Shown: piece after piece, positions 25,101 through 34,638 of the stretch
Position numbering within the stretch: the stretch's first letter is position 1
Layout: each line of letters begins with the position of its first letter
Assembly (NCBI RefSeq): GCF_026540855.1
Contig: NZ_JALNUP010000004.1
Coordinates: 62,001-126,000 of the forward strand
DNA length: 64,000 nucleotides
Direction of reading: 5' to 3'
Source of the DNA: Sphingomonas sp. GC_Shp_5
GTDB taxonomy: Bacteria; Pseudomonadota; Alphaproteobacteria; Sphingomonadales; Sphingomonadaceae
Made by a program: the position numbers and the translations under genes
The notes under the pieces: generated by a model
What the model was told of the DNA's origin: nothing
The model's database searches: none
What the model saw: only the letters and a program-made list of their open reading frames with translations

Positions 25101-27713
25101 TCAGCCGACCGCCTTCCACTGCTCGCCGACGATCAGCCCCGGCACCACCGCCGCCGGCACCGCGCGGCCGAACAGATAGCCCTGGCCCTCGTCGCAGCCG
25201 CCCTCGCGCAGGTGGCGCGCCTGCGCCAGCGTCTCGACGCCCTCGGCGACCACCTTCATTCCCAGCCGGTGGCCGAGCCCGACCACCGCGTCGATGATCG
25301 CGGCGTCGCCGGCATCGGTATCGAGGCTGCTGACGAAGCTGCGGTCGATCTTGATCACATCGACCGGAAACGCCTTGAGATGGGTCAGCGAGGCATAGCC
25401 GGTGCCGAAATCGTCGAGCGCGATGGTCACCCCGGCGCGGCTGAACGCGTCGAGCGTCTGGCCGACGCATTCGGCGTCGCGGCCGAGGAACACGGTTTCG
25501 GTCACTTCCAGCTCGAGCCGCGATGGCGGCACCCCGGCGCCGTGCAGCCGTTCCATGATCCGGTCGGCAAGGCTCTCGTGTCGGAATTCGGCGGGCGACA
25601 GGTTGACCGCGACCCGGCCGAAATCGATCCCGCGGTCCAGCCAGTCGCGCATATCGACGACGATCCGCTCCAGCATCCGCTCGCTCAGCGCCACCGCGAG
25701 GTCGAGGTCCTCGAACGCCGCCGCGATCGTGCCCGGCAGGTGCAGGCTGCCCTGGCGGTCGCGCCAGCGCAGCAGCGCCTCGAACCCGCTCACCCGGCCG
25801 CTCAGCAGCTGCACCTTGGGCTGATAGAAGGGGGTGATGCGATCGTCATGCGCGGCGTCGCGGGCGATGCTGATCATCGACGAGCGGCGCTGGACATCGG
25901 CGCGCATGTCGGCGCGGAACATCAGCAGCCCGCCGCGCTGGCGGCCCTTGGCCGCATAGAGCGCCATGTCGGCCGCCTTGAGCAGTTCGGCGGCGTCGCG
26001 GCCGTTGACCGGAAATATCGATCCGCCCGCGGTCGCCTGGCAGTCGAGGATCCGCCCCTCGTGCGTGAACGGCTCGCGCAGCACGCGCAGCACGCGCAGC
26101 ACCAGCTCGCTCACCGTCGCTTCGCCGTCGACGTCGGTCAGCACCGCGGCAAACTCGTCGCCGCCGAGCCGCGCCACCGCGCAGTCAGGCCCCAGCGCCT
26201 CGCGCAGCCGCTCGGCGAAGGTCCGCAGCAGCAGGTCGCCGGCGTCATGGCCGATGGTGTCGTTGGTTTCCTTGAGGTGATCGACGTCGAACAGCACCAG
26301 CGCCAGCCGGCTGCCGTCGCGTTCCGCCTGCGCGATGCCGCGCTCGAGCCGCTCGCCAAACGCGGCGCGGTTGGGCAGCCGGGTCATCGCATCGTGGCTC
26401 GCCGCCCAGCGGATGCGCTGCTCGGCGGTGCGCTCCTCGGTGACGTCGCGGACGGTGACGAGCACGCGGCCGAGCTGCCCCGCCGCGCCCTCGATCCGCC
26501 AGCCGCCGGTCTGCATCCAGCGCAGCGCGCCGTCGTCGGCGCGGTGGATGCGCAGCGTCACCTCGAAGCGGTGGCCGCCGTCGCCCGCCGCCACTGCGGC
26601 AACCAGGCTTTCCAGCGCGTGGCGGTCTTCGGGCACCACCAGCGCCAGCGCGGTGGCGACGTCGGGCCGCGCATCGAGCGGCACGCCCATCATCCGCTTC
26701 AACTCGTCGGACCATTCGCGCCGGTCATGGACCGCGTCATAATCCCAGATGCCGAGCCCCGCGGCATGCGCGGCGAGGCGGAACCGCTCCTCGCTTTCAC
26801 GCAACGCATTCTCGGCAAGCTTGCGGTCGTCGATATCCTCGAGCGTGCCGTACCAGCGCACCGCGCGGCCCTCGCCGTCCAGCCGCGCCGCGGCGCGCGA
26901 GCGGAACCAGCGATAGCTGCCGTCGCGGGTGCGCAGCCGATATTCGATGTCGACCGGCCGGCAGCTCGCCAGCGCCTCGGCCCAGGCGGCCATGGTCGGC
27001 GCCACATCGTCGGGGTGGAGCGCCTCCACCCAGCGCTCGCCGAGCGCGTCGGCGGGCGCGCCGCCGGTGACGTCCTCCCACCGCGAGCTGACCTCTTCGA
27101 TCGCACCCTCGGCAGAACCGATCCAGTTGATCGTCGGGCTGAGGTCCACCGAATAACGGTAATGCCGCTCGCTCTCGCGCAGGCCCTCCTCGGCCGTCCG
27201 CCGGCTGGTGATGTCGCGCAGCACGGTGATCGTCGAAATCGCCTGGCCGGCGGCGTCGCACACATAGGAAATCGAGATCACGCACCACACCACGCTGCCG
27301 TCGCGGCGCACGAAGCGCAGGTCGCGGTCGTAGGGCGTCGCGGTGGCGGTATGATGATTGTATTCGGCGTTGGCGGCCGCGGCGTCGTCGGGGTGGATGT
27401 AGGCCTCGAGCGACACGCCCGCCAATTCGTCGACGCTGCGTCCGATCAGCTCGCAGAACCGCTCGTTGACCGCGAGCACGCGGCGTGCCGAATCGCGGTG
27501 GAGGATGCCGATCCGCACCCGGCTCAGCGCCCGATCGAGATCGGCGCTGCCAAGGTCGCCGGTCGACCCCCATGGCGTTGACGGCTGGTCGGCACCGGCG
27601 GCGGCCAGCGCAGGGTGGCGGGCAAGCGTGTCATAGATATCGGCCAGCGTGGCGGAGATTTCGCCCCCGTCATCGCCGCTGTCGACGAAACTGCGACCCT
27701 CCACCTGATCCAT
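25101..27713 (-). CDS. PAS-GGDEF-EAL protein (c-di-GMP turnover)
   Basis: An 870-residue cytoplasmic signalling protein with at least three PAS domains (about 55-185, 180-310 and 310-430; for example NERFCELIGRSVDELAGVSL and WRDRQG-type linkers), then a GGDEF domain with an intact active site (RLGGDEFAAVL) and an EAL domain with SGFEALLRW and the downstream ELEVTE and LDDFGTGYASL motifs. Both catalytic signatures are intact, so it could act as diguanylate cyclase, phosphodiesterase or both. No transmembrane segment. It lies upstream of, but apparently not in the same operon as, the CoA ester lyase gene. Adjacent pilus-type genes suggest a surface-attachment context, which is inference. Confidence 0.92.
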   Translation of the reverse strand: MDQVEGRSFVDSGDDGGEISATLADIYDTLARHPALAAAGADQPSTPWGSTGDLGSADLDRALSRVRIGILHRDSARRVLAVNERFCELIGRSVDELAGVSLEAYIHPDDAAAANAEYNHHTATATPYDRDLRFVRRDGSVVWCVISISYVCDAAGQAISTITVLRDITSRRTAEEGLRESERHYRYSVDLSPTINWIGSAEGAIEEVSSRWEDVTGGAPADALGERWVEALHPDDVAPTMAAWAEALASCRPVDIEYRLRTRDGSYRWFRSRAAARLDGEGRAVRWYGTLEDIDDRKLAENALRESEERFRLAAHAAGLGIWDYDAVHDRREWSDELKRMMGVPLDARPDVATALALVVPEDRHALESLVAAVAAGDGGHRFEVTLRIHRADDGALRWMQTGGWRIEGAAGQLGRVLVTVRDVTEERTAEQRIRWAASHDAMTRLPNRAAFGERLERGIAQAERDGSRLALVLFDVDHLKETNDTIGHDAGDLLLRTFAERLREALGPDCAVARLGGDEFAAVLTDVDGEATVSELVLRVLRVLREPFTHEGRILDCQATAGGSIFPVNGRDAAELLKAADMALYAAKGRQRGGLLMFRADMRADVQRRSSMISIARDAAHDDRITPFYQPKVQLLSGRVSGFEALLRWRDRQGSLHLPGTIAAAFEDLDLAVALSERMLERIVVDMRDWLDRGIDFGRVAVNLSPAEFRHESLADRIMERLHGAGVPPSRLELEVTETVFLGRDAECVGQTLDAFSRAGVTIALDDFGTGYASLTHLKAFPVDVIKIDRSFVSSLDTDAGDAAIIDAVVGLGHRLGMKVVAEGVETLAQARHLREGGCDEGQGYLFGRAVPAAVVPGLIVGEQWKAVG

Positions 27714-27843
27714 CCGATCTCTGCCCTCTTCACCTGGCCCGGTCCGAGCCTCGTCCGCTTTCCCCGTTTGCTGCTTAATGAACTGTAACAGAACCGTTTT
27801 GGGTAGACGGGCAGCGTTATCTTGGCCCGCAACAGCGCCGCCG

Positions 27844-28533
27844 CTACACGCCGAGCGGCGTCGCGCAATTGCTCTTCACCGGGTGCGCGCTGTCGCCGGA
27901 AACGCTGAACTGGTTCTTGCGCATCCGGAAGTCGGCGGTGCGGGTGATCACCAGCGGCGCCTTGAAATAGCTGAACACGCTGGTCGGCAGCAGCGGCTGG
28001 TAGCGATAGCTCACCTGCGCGTGCGCCATGATCTCGCCCACCGGCAGCACCCGGCTGAAGCTCGGCAGCGTCTGGGTGGTGTGGCAGCCAAGCTTGGGCG
28101 TCGCCGCGACATAGCCGCCGTCGAACTGCTGGGCGTAGGTCGCGTCGGCAAAGACGTTGCGCACCACCCCGTCTGACTGGCGCTCGGCGCGCACCACGGT
28201 GAAGATCACCCGGCCATATTGGCGCATCTTGAGCGGCTGCGCGGAGACGTCGATCGCCTGGAACAGATCGTAGATCTGCGCCTCGGAGGTGGCGATCCCG
28301 CCCACCCCGGTCTGCGCGACCATGTCGGCGACCATCGTCGCCAGCCGCTGCGTGGTGTTGGAGGCGAGGATGTAATTGGCCATCTCCAGCCCGCCGAGCG
28401 CGAAGCCGAGCAGCAGCGGCATGGCGAGCGCGAACTCGATCAGGCTCACCGCGCCGCGATCGCGCGCCAGCCGCGCCAGCAAGCCGGGCGGCCGCGCAGC
28501 CGGGGCGGGTGAAGGGGGCGGCACCAGGCTCAT
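27844..28533 (-). CDS. TadE/TadG family pseudopilin-like protein
   Basis: A 229-residue protein with the TadE hallmark near the N-terminus: DRGAVSLIEFALAMPLLLGF, a hydrophobic helix with a conserved Glu (IEFA). The rest is predicted periplasmic and has no recognised enzyme motif. The start at 28533 overlaps the stop of the next TadE-like gene (ATGA), showing translational coupling. It is the third gene of a three-gene operon. TadE proteins are minor pilins or anchors in Flp pilus systems, but none of the tad assembly genes is in this window. Confidence 0.85.
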   Translation of the reverse strand: MSLVPPPSPAPAARPPGLLARLARDRGAVSLIEFALAMPLLLGFALGGLEMANYILASNTTQRLATMVADMVAQTGVGGIATSEAQIYDLFQAIDVSAQPLKMRQYGRVIFTVVRAERQSDGVVRNVFADATYAQQFDGGYVAATPKLGCHTTQTLPSFSRVLPVGEIMAHAQVSYRYQPLLPTSVFSYFKAPLVITRTADFRMRKNQFSVSGDSAHPVKSNCATPLGV

Positions 28534-29135
28534 TGTGTCTTCACCGGCTCGTTGCGCACCACCGAGGCCGCGCGCAGCGTCACGCCGCGCGCACCGGGGC
28601 CGCCGAGGTTGAGGAAGCCGAACAGATGCTGCACCGGGAAGGTCGCGGTATAGGTGACGACATCGCCCTCGGCGCCCACCGTGCTGTTGGCGATCGGCAG
28701 CGCCGGATCCCACACGCCATTGCCGTTGCGATCGGTATAGGGCTCGCCGACGAACGATCCCGAAGGGCCGTCATATTTGCCGTTGCCGTTGGTGTCGGTG
28801 TAATCCTCGGGCCGGGTCTCGCTGAAGTTGCGATAGGCGGTGGCGACGACGTTGAGATGCTGGCCGGGGACGAGCAGGAACCGGTTCATCGTCCGCGCAA
28901 TCGCGGTCTGCATCGCGGCGTTGCGATCGGCCTGGCTGCTCTCCTGGGTGGCGCTGCTCGCACGCGCCGCCGCGGCGACGGCGCCGGTCAGGCTGCTCTG
29001 CGCGACATAGATATAGCCCAGATCGATCGTCCCGCAGATCAGCAGGATCAGCACCGGCGCGAGCATCGCGAACTCAACGGCGGAGATGCCGCGCAGGTCG
29101 GCCGCGAGCCGGCGGAGCGGAAGCAGCGCGATCAT
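28530..29135 (-). CDS. TadE family protein
   Basis: A 201-residue protein with one N-terminal helix in the TadE pattern: GISAVEFAMLAPVLILLICG, again with a Glu five residues into the helix. The C-terminal half has an Asp/Gly-rich stretch (YTDTNGNGKYDGPSG and YTDRNGNGVWDPALP) that looks like two calcium-binding loops of the type seen in dockerin or thrombospondin-3 repeats. This is unusual for TadE. It overlaps both neighbours by 4 nt (ATGA), so the three genes form one operon. Confidence 0.85.
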   Translation of the reverse strand: MIALLPLRRLAADLRGISAVEFAMLAPVLILLICGTIDLGYIYVAQSSLTGAVAAAARASSATQESSQADRNAAMQTAIARTMNRFLLVPGQHLNVVATAYRNFSETRPEDYTDTNGNGKYDGPSGSFVGEPYTDRNGNGVWDPALPIANSTVGAEGDVVTYTATFPVQHLFGFLNLGGPGARGVTLRAASVVRNEPVKTQ

Positions 29136-31066
29136 TGCGTGAGATGCACGTCGACGAGGGTGCGGGCGATCTGGGTGAAGGCGTTGCTGAGATCGGTTGG
29201 CGTGGTGCTCAGCCAATAGCCGTTCTTGCCGCAATTCTTAAGGCGTGCCTGGCTGTCGGCATCGATGTCATTGGCCCGGTTGATGGCCACCACGTAGATC
29301 TGGGCGGCTTTCTGACTGTCCGGAAAGACATAGGAGTTGGCGATTGCACAGGCTTTGGCGAAGCGTAGATTGGCCGCGTCGCCGATCTTGGTGGTATTCT
29401 CGGTTGCGGTGGTGATCGACTGGTCGTTCACTGAGCCGTAGGCGGTGTAGACCTTGTCATTCTCTTTGCTGCTGCCGCCCAGCTCCGTCTTGCCGTCGGT
29501 CATGAACACCATTGCCCTCACCGGTGCGCCTGAGCCGTCGGGCTTGGTGCGCACGAACTTCGTGTAGCGCGACAGGATTCGCCAGCCCCAGATGAAGCCG
29601 GTGTGGTGCATGGTGCCGTTGGCGGGCAGGATGGCCCAGACCTTCTGGTCGATGAAATTATCGAAGGTCGCGCGGCTGACGTTGTAGGTAATCGGCAGGC
29701 CGGGCTCCGGGCACTGCCAGTTGGGCGAGGGCATGTTGGTGTTGTTGGATGTCACCACATAAGGGGCGGCGGCCTTGAACGAGCTCAGATAAGGAATTTT
29801 GTCGGCGCGAACATAGAAGTCGGTGCCGGTATTGGTGAGCGGATTAAACGCATTTGGCGCGGTTGGGTCATAATAGCTGGTCTTGTCGGCGGCGACGATC
29901 ACGTCATTGGTCATATCGGCTGCGCCATTGTTGATGGCGATGTAGTAGCGGTAGAAAAAACGCTTGAACGAAGCTGAATTGGCCAGTGCCGACACTGCTG
30001 CCGTTCCGGTCCCCGCCTTGGGGTCCCAGTACAGGTTGTTGGTGGAATTAGGGTTGTAATAGCTCGATGTCGTGGTCTGGTCATAGTCGTTGTAGGTAGA
30101 CAGCCACAGCGGCGGCATGATGAGCGGCCGGATGGGGTTCATCGCGTGGGGCGAGCCTGGGCGGGGCGTGTCGCCGGGCAGCTCATTCGTGACGTCATAG
30201 GCGCCCGGCTCGATGGTGGTGGCGGAACTGGACATGGTGTTGACGGTCTCGTCGTTGGCGACGCACCCCTTCCAGCCCATTGCGTCACCGGATGCCCAAT
30301 CGCGATCGGAGAACCCTGGGATCGTCTCGATCGGGATGTTGGCCGCTTTCAGCAGCGAGCCGACGTTCACCTGATTGGTATAGTTGATGATCCCCATCGC
30401 CAGGTTCGGCTGAGCGTTCTGCGAGCCCTGGTAAAGTACGTTGATGAAGCTGTGCATGGCCGATTTGAGCGCGTCGATCTTGGCGACGCCGTTGATCGTC
30501 TGTTGCATCGATCCGGTATTATCGAGCACCACCATCACCTCCAGCGGGTGCGGCTGGAATTCGGCGTGCGCGGTGACGGACACCGTGTGCGGCGCGATCC
30601 CGAAGATGCTCATGAACGTCATCGGCACCAGCCCGACGGCGTTCACCACCGTCTGGCTGACGCCGTTGTTGGTGGTGAAGATCGGGTCCTCCAGCGCCTT
30701 GGTGCCGCCGATCGGCGGGGTGCCGCCGCCTTGCTGGACGCCCATGTAGCTGTCCGGGAAATTGTCCCGGAAATAGGCGATCACCTGCTGCTTGCGGCCG
30801 TTCGGATCGCTGTCATCCTTGTTGTCGAAAGCATTGGCGCCAGCCAGCGCCGCCGCGTCGACGCCGGCCTGCATCTGGCTGGTGGTGATGTAGAGCCGCG
30901 CCAGGTCGATCGCGGCCCCGACCGAGGCGATCATCGGAAACAGGCCTGCCGCCATCAGCGCCAGTGTCGAGCCGCGCCGGTTGCGGCGCAGCGCGCCGAC
31001 CGCCAGCACCAGCCTCGCCACCATGGTGCCGCGCGCTAGCGGCCACTTTCCCAATGACACCGTCAT
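29132..31066 (-). CDS. VWA-domain Tad-associated protein (TadG-like)
   Basis: A 644-residue exported protein. Residues 20-60 hold the Tad helix RGSTLALMAAGLFPMIASVG followed by AAIDLARLYITTSQMQAGVD, common in TadG. Then a von Willebrand A domain starts at VMVVLDNTGSMQQTINGVAK, with an intact MIDAS metal site (DxTGS), suggesting metal-dependent adhesion or complex assembly. A long central segment is Asn/Tyr-rich and shows less GC bias than its neighbours. The start is uncertain: 31066 was chosen, but 31024 is also possible, and the frame stays open to a GTG at 31180. First gene of the TadE operon. Confidence 0.8.
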   Translation of the reverse strand: MTVSLGKWPLARGTMVARLVLAVGALRRNRRGSTLALMAAGLFPMIASVGAAIDLARLYITTSQMQAGVDAAALAGANAFDNKDDSDPNGRKQQVIAYFRDNFPDSYMGVQQGGGTPPIGGTKALEDPIFTTNNGVSQTVVNAVGLVPMTFMSIFGIAPHTVSVTAHAEFQPHPLEVMVVLDNTGSMQQTINGVAKIDALKSAMHSFINVLYQGSQNAQPNLAMGIINYTNQVNVGSLLKAANIPIETIPGFSDRDWASGDAMGWKGCVANDETVNTMSSSATTIEPGAYDVTNELPGDTPRPGSPHAMNPIRPLIMPPLWLSTYNDYDQTTTSSYYNPNSTNNLYWDPKAGTGTAAVSALANSASFKRFFYRYYIAINNGAADMTNDVIVAADKTSYYDPTAPNAFNPLTNTGTDFYVRADKIPYLSSFKAAAPYVVTSNNTNMPSPNWQCPEPGLPITYNVSRATFDNFIDQKVWAILPANGTMHHTGFIWGWRILSRYTKFVRTKPDGSGAPVRAMVFMTDGKTELGGSSKENDKVYTAYGSVNDQSITTATENTTKIGDAANLRFAKACAIANSYVFPDSQKAAQIYVVAINRANDIDADSQARLKNCGKNGYWLSTTPTDLSNAFTQIARTLVDVHLTQ

Positions 31067-31367
31067 CTTGCCCCGCGACGTAATCTTCGCCGCTGGCAAT
31101 TGACCCAATTCGGTTAATATCCAGTATGGACAAAACTTAGTTTGGTATTGATCCGTATCATCTTCACGTTGCTTTGCCACTCAACTCAGGGGCTTGGCGT
31201 TGCTGGAAGCATGCGGCGGCGCCCGGCGGTAACATGATATCCCGGCGCTCCTACGGTATGCGCCCGGCAGCGATGTTTACCGGCCCGCGTCGGAACCGCA
31301 CGACAAGGGGCGACGGTCACGACCGCCGCCCCAACAGCATCGACCATCCGGCCGATCCCAATTGCCT
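31067..31367. other. Intergenic region, 301 bp, between VWA gene and TonB receptor end
   Basis: Contains the presumed VWA operon promoter, which I could not pin down, and the hairpin at 31307-31332. The part near 31080-31160 is clearly AT-rich. No gene seen. Confidence 0.55.
31307..31332 (-). terminator. Hairpin downstream of the TonB-dependent receptor gene
   Basis: GGGGCGACGGTC (31307-31318) pairs with GACCGCCGCCCC (31321-31332). On the minus strand only one G-U wobble is needed. It sits about 36 nt after the receptor stop codon. The loop must open by one pair, and only TTG follows, so this is a moderate candidate. Confidence 0.5.
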
Positions 31368-34300
31368 CTAGAACTTCAGCCGCGCGCCCATCGTGAACGA
31401 TCGCCCGATCGGATCGTACAGCGTCGGAAAGGTGTTGCCGCTGTTGAAGGCGGTGCCGCCGACGCCCGAGCCGGCCGCTGGCGGATCCTTGTCGAGCAGA
31501 TTGTCCACGGTCAGGCTGAGCTCGAGATTCTTGGTCGGCATCACCCGCACCGCGAGATCGAAGTAGTTGTACGCGGGGATATTGCGATAGGCGGCAAGCA
31601 CCGTGCTCGGATTGGGCCCGCCGGGTTGCGCCGTGTCGCCGGGCAGCCGCGTTGCCAGGAACGGTTCGAGCGATACCGGGCTGATGTGCGTCCATAGCAG
31701 CGAGATGTCGAACGTCTCCTGGCTGTAGGTCAGCCGCCCGTTCCACTTCCACTCGGCCCGCGGGTTGGTGCAGCCGCTGGCGCTGTAATAGCCGGTGCAA
31801 TCACGGTTGATCGCGTTCGGCGTCGCCTGGAAATGATAATAATCGAGCCAGGTGGCGTTGAAGCTCATCGCCAGCTCGCCCGGCACGTTGACGCCGAGAT
31901 CGTCGAGCTTGGCGCGCTGGCTCACGCCGAAGTCGATCCCTGCCGTCTCGATCCGGCCGAGGTTTGAATAGCTCAGGATCACGCCCGCGGTCTCGCCCGC
32001 GCCGTTGAGCGAGCCGGTCAGCGGGTTGCGCTGGATCAGCGCGCAGAAGGCGTTGTTGGTGAAGCCTGGATTGAGCGACGCCGAATAGCAGCCGTTGAGG
32101 ATGTCGGCCTGCGCCGGCTGGGTGATCGCATTCTTGACGACGATGTTGAAATAGTCGGCGTTGAAGGCGAACCCCGGCAGGAAGCTCGGCTGGAGGATCC
32201 CGCCGAGCGTGTAGGTGGTCGCCCGCTCGACATCGAGGTCGTTATTGCCCTGGGTGGTGACGTTGATCTGGCCCGAGGTCGGCGCCGGGATCTGGCCGAT
32301 GGTGTTGGTCGGCGCACCGGTGGCGACGCACAGCGCGGCAATACCGGGATTGGCCGCGGCGTTCGCCAGCTGGTTCGCCTGACAGGGATCGACGGTCAGA
32401 TTGCCCAGGCCCTGGACGGCAGACTGGAACAGCTCCTGGATATTGGGCGAGCGCACCGCCTTTTGATACATCGCGCGGAACTTGAAGCCCTGGAACGGCT
32501 CCCAGCCGCCGCCGGCCTTCCACGTCGTGCTGCTGCCGGTGGTCGAATAGTCCGAATAGCGGATGCCGCCTTCTGCCTGCAGACTGTAGAAGAAGGGCAC
32601 ATTTTCGACGAGCGGGACGATCAGCTCGCCGAACACTTCCTTGACGTTGTAGCGGCCGCGATCGGGCGGGGTGCGCGCACCGGTGCCGAGCACCTCGCCC
32701 TGGATCTGCGATGGTGCATCGGGCGTGCTCGCCGCGGAAAGGGTGCGTACCTCGCCGCCGATCGAGAAGCCCACCACCTTGGAGGCGAACGGCGAAGTCA
32801 GGCCGAACAGGTCGCCGCCGATGTTGCCGGTGATCACCGACAGCTTGGTCTTGCGGTTGATCAGCGCGTCGAGGTCGATGAACGCCAGCTGGTCCGCGGT
32901 GATCGAGCCGTTGGGGCCGAACAGGTTGAGCGGGACGCAGCCGTTGGCACCGTCGGTGCACACCGCCTGGCCGCCGGCGGTGCGATAGGCGCGCAACGCC
33001 TGCTGCACCTTGCTGAACGATCCCCAATTCTCGCGGACCTGATTCTGCGTGGTCTCGCCATATTGGCCGGAGAGATCATAATGGAGGGTAGGGGTGATGT
33101 CGCCGCGCACGCCGCCCTGGATCTGGAACACCTGGCTGGTGATCGGATTGCCGCGCGGCCCATATTCGGTAAAGCGCCGCTGCGCGATCACCGGCACCTC
33201 CACATAGCCGGCCGTGCCGGGGCCACCCTGCGCAGCGGCTGCGGCGTTGCAGGCAGCCACCGAGATCGAGCGTGCCGTGCACAATTGGCTGCGGACGCCG
33301 GCGGGCAGATAGGGGTTGTTGAGCGACAGCTGATAGGTGTTGCCGAAGGTGCCGGACGGCGCCAGCTGCAGCCGCACCTCGTTGCGGACGTAGAAGGCGC
33401 TGGTGTACAGTTCGATGCCGTCGGTCAGCCCGTAATGCGCTGCGGCATAGACGTTGATCCGCTCCAGGGGAGTCTGGAAATAGGTGCCGTTGTTGGTGTT
33501 GTAGGTGTCGGCCGCCGTCGCCGCCTGCAGCCGCCCGGTAGCGGGATTCACCACCGCGCCAAAGCTGCTCGCGGGCAAGCCGAGTTGGGCGTTGGTCGGC
33601 GCGGCGAAGATCGTCACCTGCGCCGCCGTCGCGCCAGAGAACAGCCCGGTGGTCGAGCTCACCGGAAAGGCGCTGATCGCTCGCTGGGTGTGGAGCAGCG
33701 GGTCGGCCTTGGTATAGCCGATGCCGAGCACGGCATTGCCGCGGCCGTCTCCCAAGTTGCCACCGATCGTGATGTCGCCGTTGAAGCGCGCCGCATCGCC
33801 GCGTTCGGCGATGCGATATTGAGCCGAAGCATCGACGCCCGAGAAATCGCGACGAGTGATGAAGTTGACCACGCCGGCCACCGCGTCGGCGCCGTAGACT
33901 GACGAGGCACCGCCGGTGACGACGTCGACCCGCTCCACCAGCGCCACGGGAATGACGTTGGTGTCGGTCAACCCGTCCAGCCCGAACGGCACGATGCGTC
34001 GTCCATCGAGCAGCACCAGCGTCCGGTTGCTGCCGATGCCGCGCAGGTCCAGCGTCGATGATCCATCCGAACCATTGTTGACGCCCGGGCCCAGCGACGG
34101 GCGGATCGCCGGCAGATCGCGCAGCAACTCTTCGGCCGTGGCGGGCTGGCGCAGGGTGATTTCCTGCTGGCCGATCACGCTCACCGGGCTCGAGGTTTCA
34201 AGATCGGGACGACCGATCCGCGAGCCGGTGACGATGATCTCACGGTCGTTCTCGGCCGATGCCTGCGCCACTTCGGGTGCGGCTTCTGCCGGCACGGTCT

Positions 34301-34385
34301 GGGCCAGCGCTGGTCCGGTCAGCGCCGCGGCACCGGCAAGAAGCGTAGACGCAAGTAGAGAACGCTTAAAAGCGAGTGTGATCAT
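31368..34385 (-). CDS. TonB-dependent outer-membrane receptor
   Basis: A 1005-residue receptor. The signal peptide is LAFKRSLLASTLLAGAAALT then GPALAQ. A TonB-box-like segment REIIVTGSRI precedes the plug domain (SPVSVIGQQEITLRQPATAE, then DLRGIGSNRTLVLLDGRR and GGASSVYGADAVAGVVNFIT). The remaining 850 residues form the 22-strand barrel, ending in an aromatic strand with C-terminal Phe (GARLKF). The start at 34385 is preferred, with GGGGG about 8 nt before. Sequence style (LDGRRIVP, DAVAGVVNFITRRDFSG) places it in the large group of sphingomonad receptors for complex organic nutrients rather than siderophores. Substrate unknown. A 25-bp palindrome lies 76 bp upstream. Confidence 0.92.
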   Translation of the reverse strand: MITLAFKRSLLASTLLAGAAALTGPALAQTVPAEAAPEVAQASAENDREIIVTGSRIGRPDLETSSPVSVIGQQEITLRQPATAEELLRDLPAIRPSLGPGVNNGSDGSSTLDLRGIGSNRTLVLLDGRRIVPFGLDGLTDTNVIPVALVERVDVVTGGASSVYGADAVAGVVNFITRRDFSGVDASAQYRIAERGDAARFNGDITIGGNLGDGRGNAVLGIGYTKADPLLHTQRAISAFPVSSTTGLFSGATAAQVTIFAAPTNAQLGLPASSFGAVVNPATGRLQAATAADTYNTNNGTYFQTPLERINVYAAAHYGLTDGIELYTSAFYVRNEVRLQLAPSGTFGNTYQLSLNNPYLPAGVRSQLCTARSISVAACNAAAAAQGGPGTAGYVEVPVIAQRRFTEYGPRGNPITSQVFQIQGGVRGDITPTLHYDLSGQYGETTQNQVRENWGSFSKVQQALRAYRTAGGQAVCTDGANGCVPLNLFGPNGSITADQLAFIDLDALINRKTKLSVITGNIGGDLFGLTSPFASKVVGFSIGGEVRTLSAASTPDAPSQIQGEVLGTGARTPPDRGRYNVKEVFGELIVPLVENVPFFYSLQAEGGIRYSDYSTTGSSTTWKAGGGWEPFQGFKFRAMYQKAVRSPNIQELFQSAVQGLGNLTVDPCQANQLANAAANPGIAALCVATGAPTNTIGQIPAPTSGQINVTTQGNNDLDVERATTYTLGGILQPSFLPGFAFNADYFNIVVKNAITQPAQADILNGCYSASLNPGFTNNAFCALIQRNPLTGSLNGAGETAGVILSYSNLGRIETAGIDFGVSQRAKLDDLGVNVPGELAMSFNATWLDYYHFQATPNAINRDCTGYYSASGCTNPRAEWKWNGRLTYSQETFDISLLWTHISPVSLEPFLATRLPGDTAQPGGPNPSTVLAAYRNIPAYNYFDLAVRVMPTKNLELSLTVDNLLDKDPPAAGSGVGGTAFNSGNTFPTLYDPIGRSFTMGARLKF

Positions 34386-34460
34386 GTAGTTTACCCCCGT
34401 TTCAACCATATCCCTGTGTGGGATTACGGCCGAATCGGAAGTTGCCTGATGATCTCTCGC

Positions 34461-34485
34461 GTAACAACATGAATCATATTGTTAC
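34461..34485. promoter_or_regulatory. 25-bp near-perfect palindrome upstream of the TonB receptor
   Basis: The outer arms GTAACAA (34461-34467) and TTGTTAC (34479-34485) match perfectly and the core ATGA-A-TCAT (34469-34477) is also symmetric. Only the bases 34468 and 34478 break the dyad. It is the cleanest operator-like dyad in the window and probably binds a homodimeric regulator of the receptor gene. Confidence 0.65.
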
Positions 34486-34503
34486 AAGCCATGGCCAGAT
34501 GGC

Positions 34504-34519
34504 GTGACATTGCCGTCAC
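34504..34519. promoter_or_regulatory. Inverted repeat GTGAC-N6-GTCAC
   Basis: A 16-bp dyad beginning 18 bp beyond the 25-bp palindrome. It resembles CRP-type sites, but the spacing between GTGA and TCAC is 8 instead of 6 nt, so a CRP site is not claimed. Could be a second operator for the TonB receptor gene. Confidence 0.35.
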
Positions 34520-34638
34520 AAAGCGGCAGCGCATCTGCCACTTTCACAGGCCTAGTAATTATACGGTAGTAAGGTGGCTGATCAGACTGTGGTCTTCAGG
34601 CGAAACGACTGTTGCTGCGACGATGGCCGCTGCGGCGC

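Noticed and set aside
25068-27581. Long plus-strand frame opposite the GGDEF/EAL gene.
   Set aside because: Same reason: the minus strand encodes intact PAS, GGDEF and EAL motifs.
34504-34519. Possible CRP/FNR-like site.
   Set aside because: The GTGA and TCAC halves are 8 nt apart, not the 6 nt of a CRP site, so only an unnamed dyad was listed.
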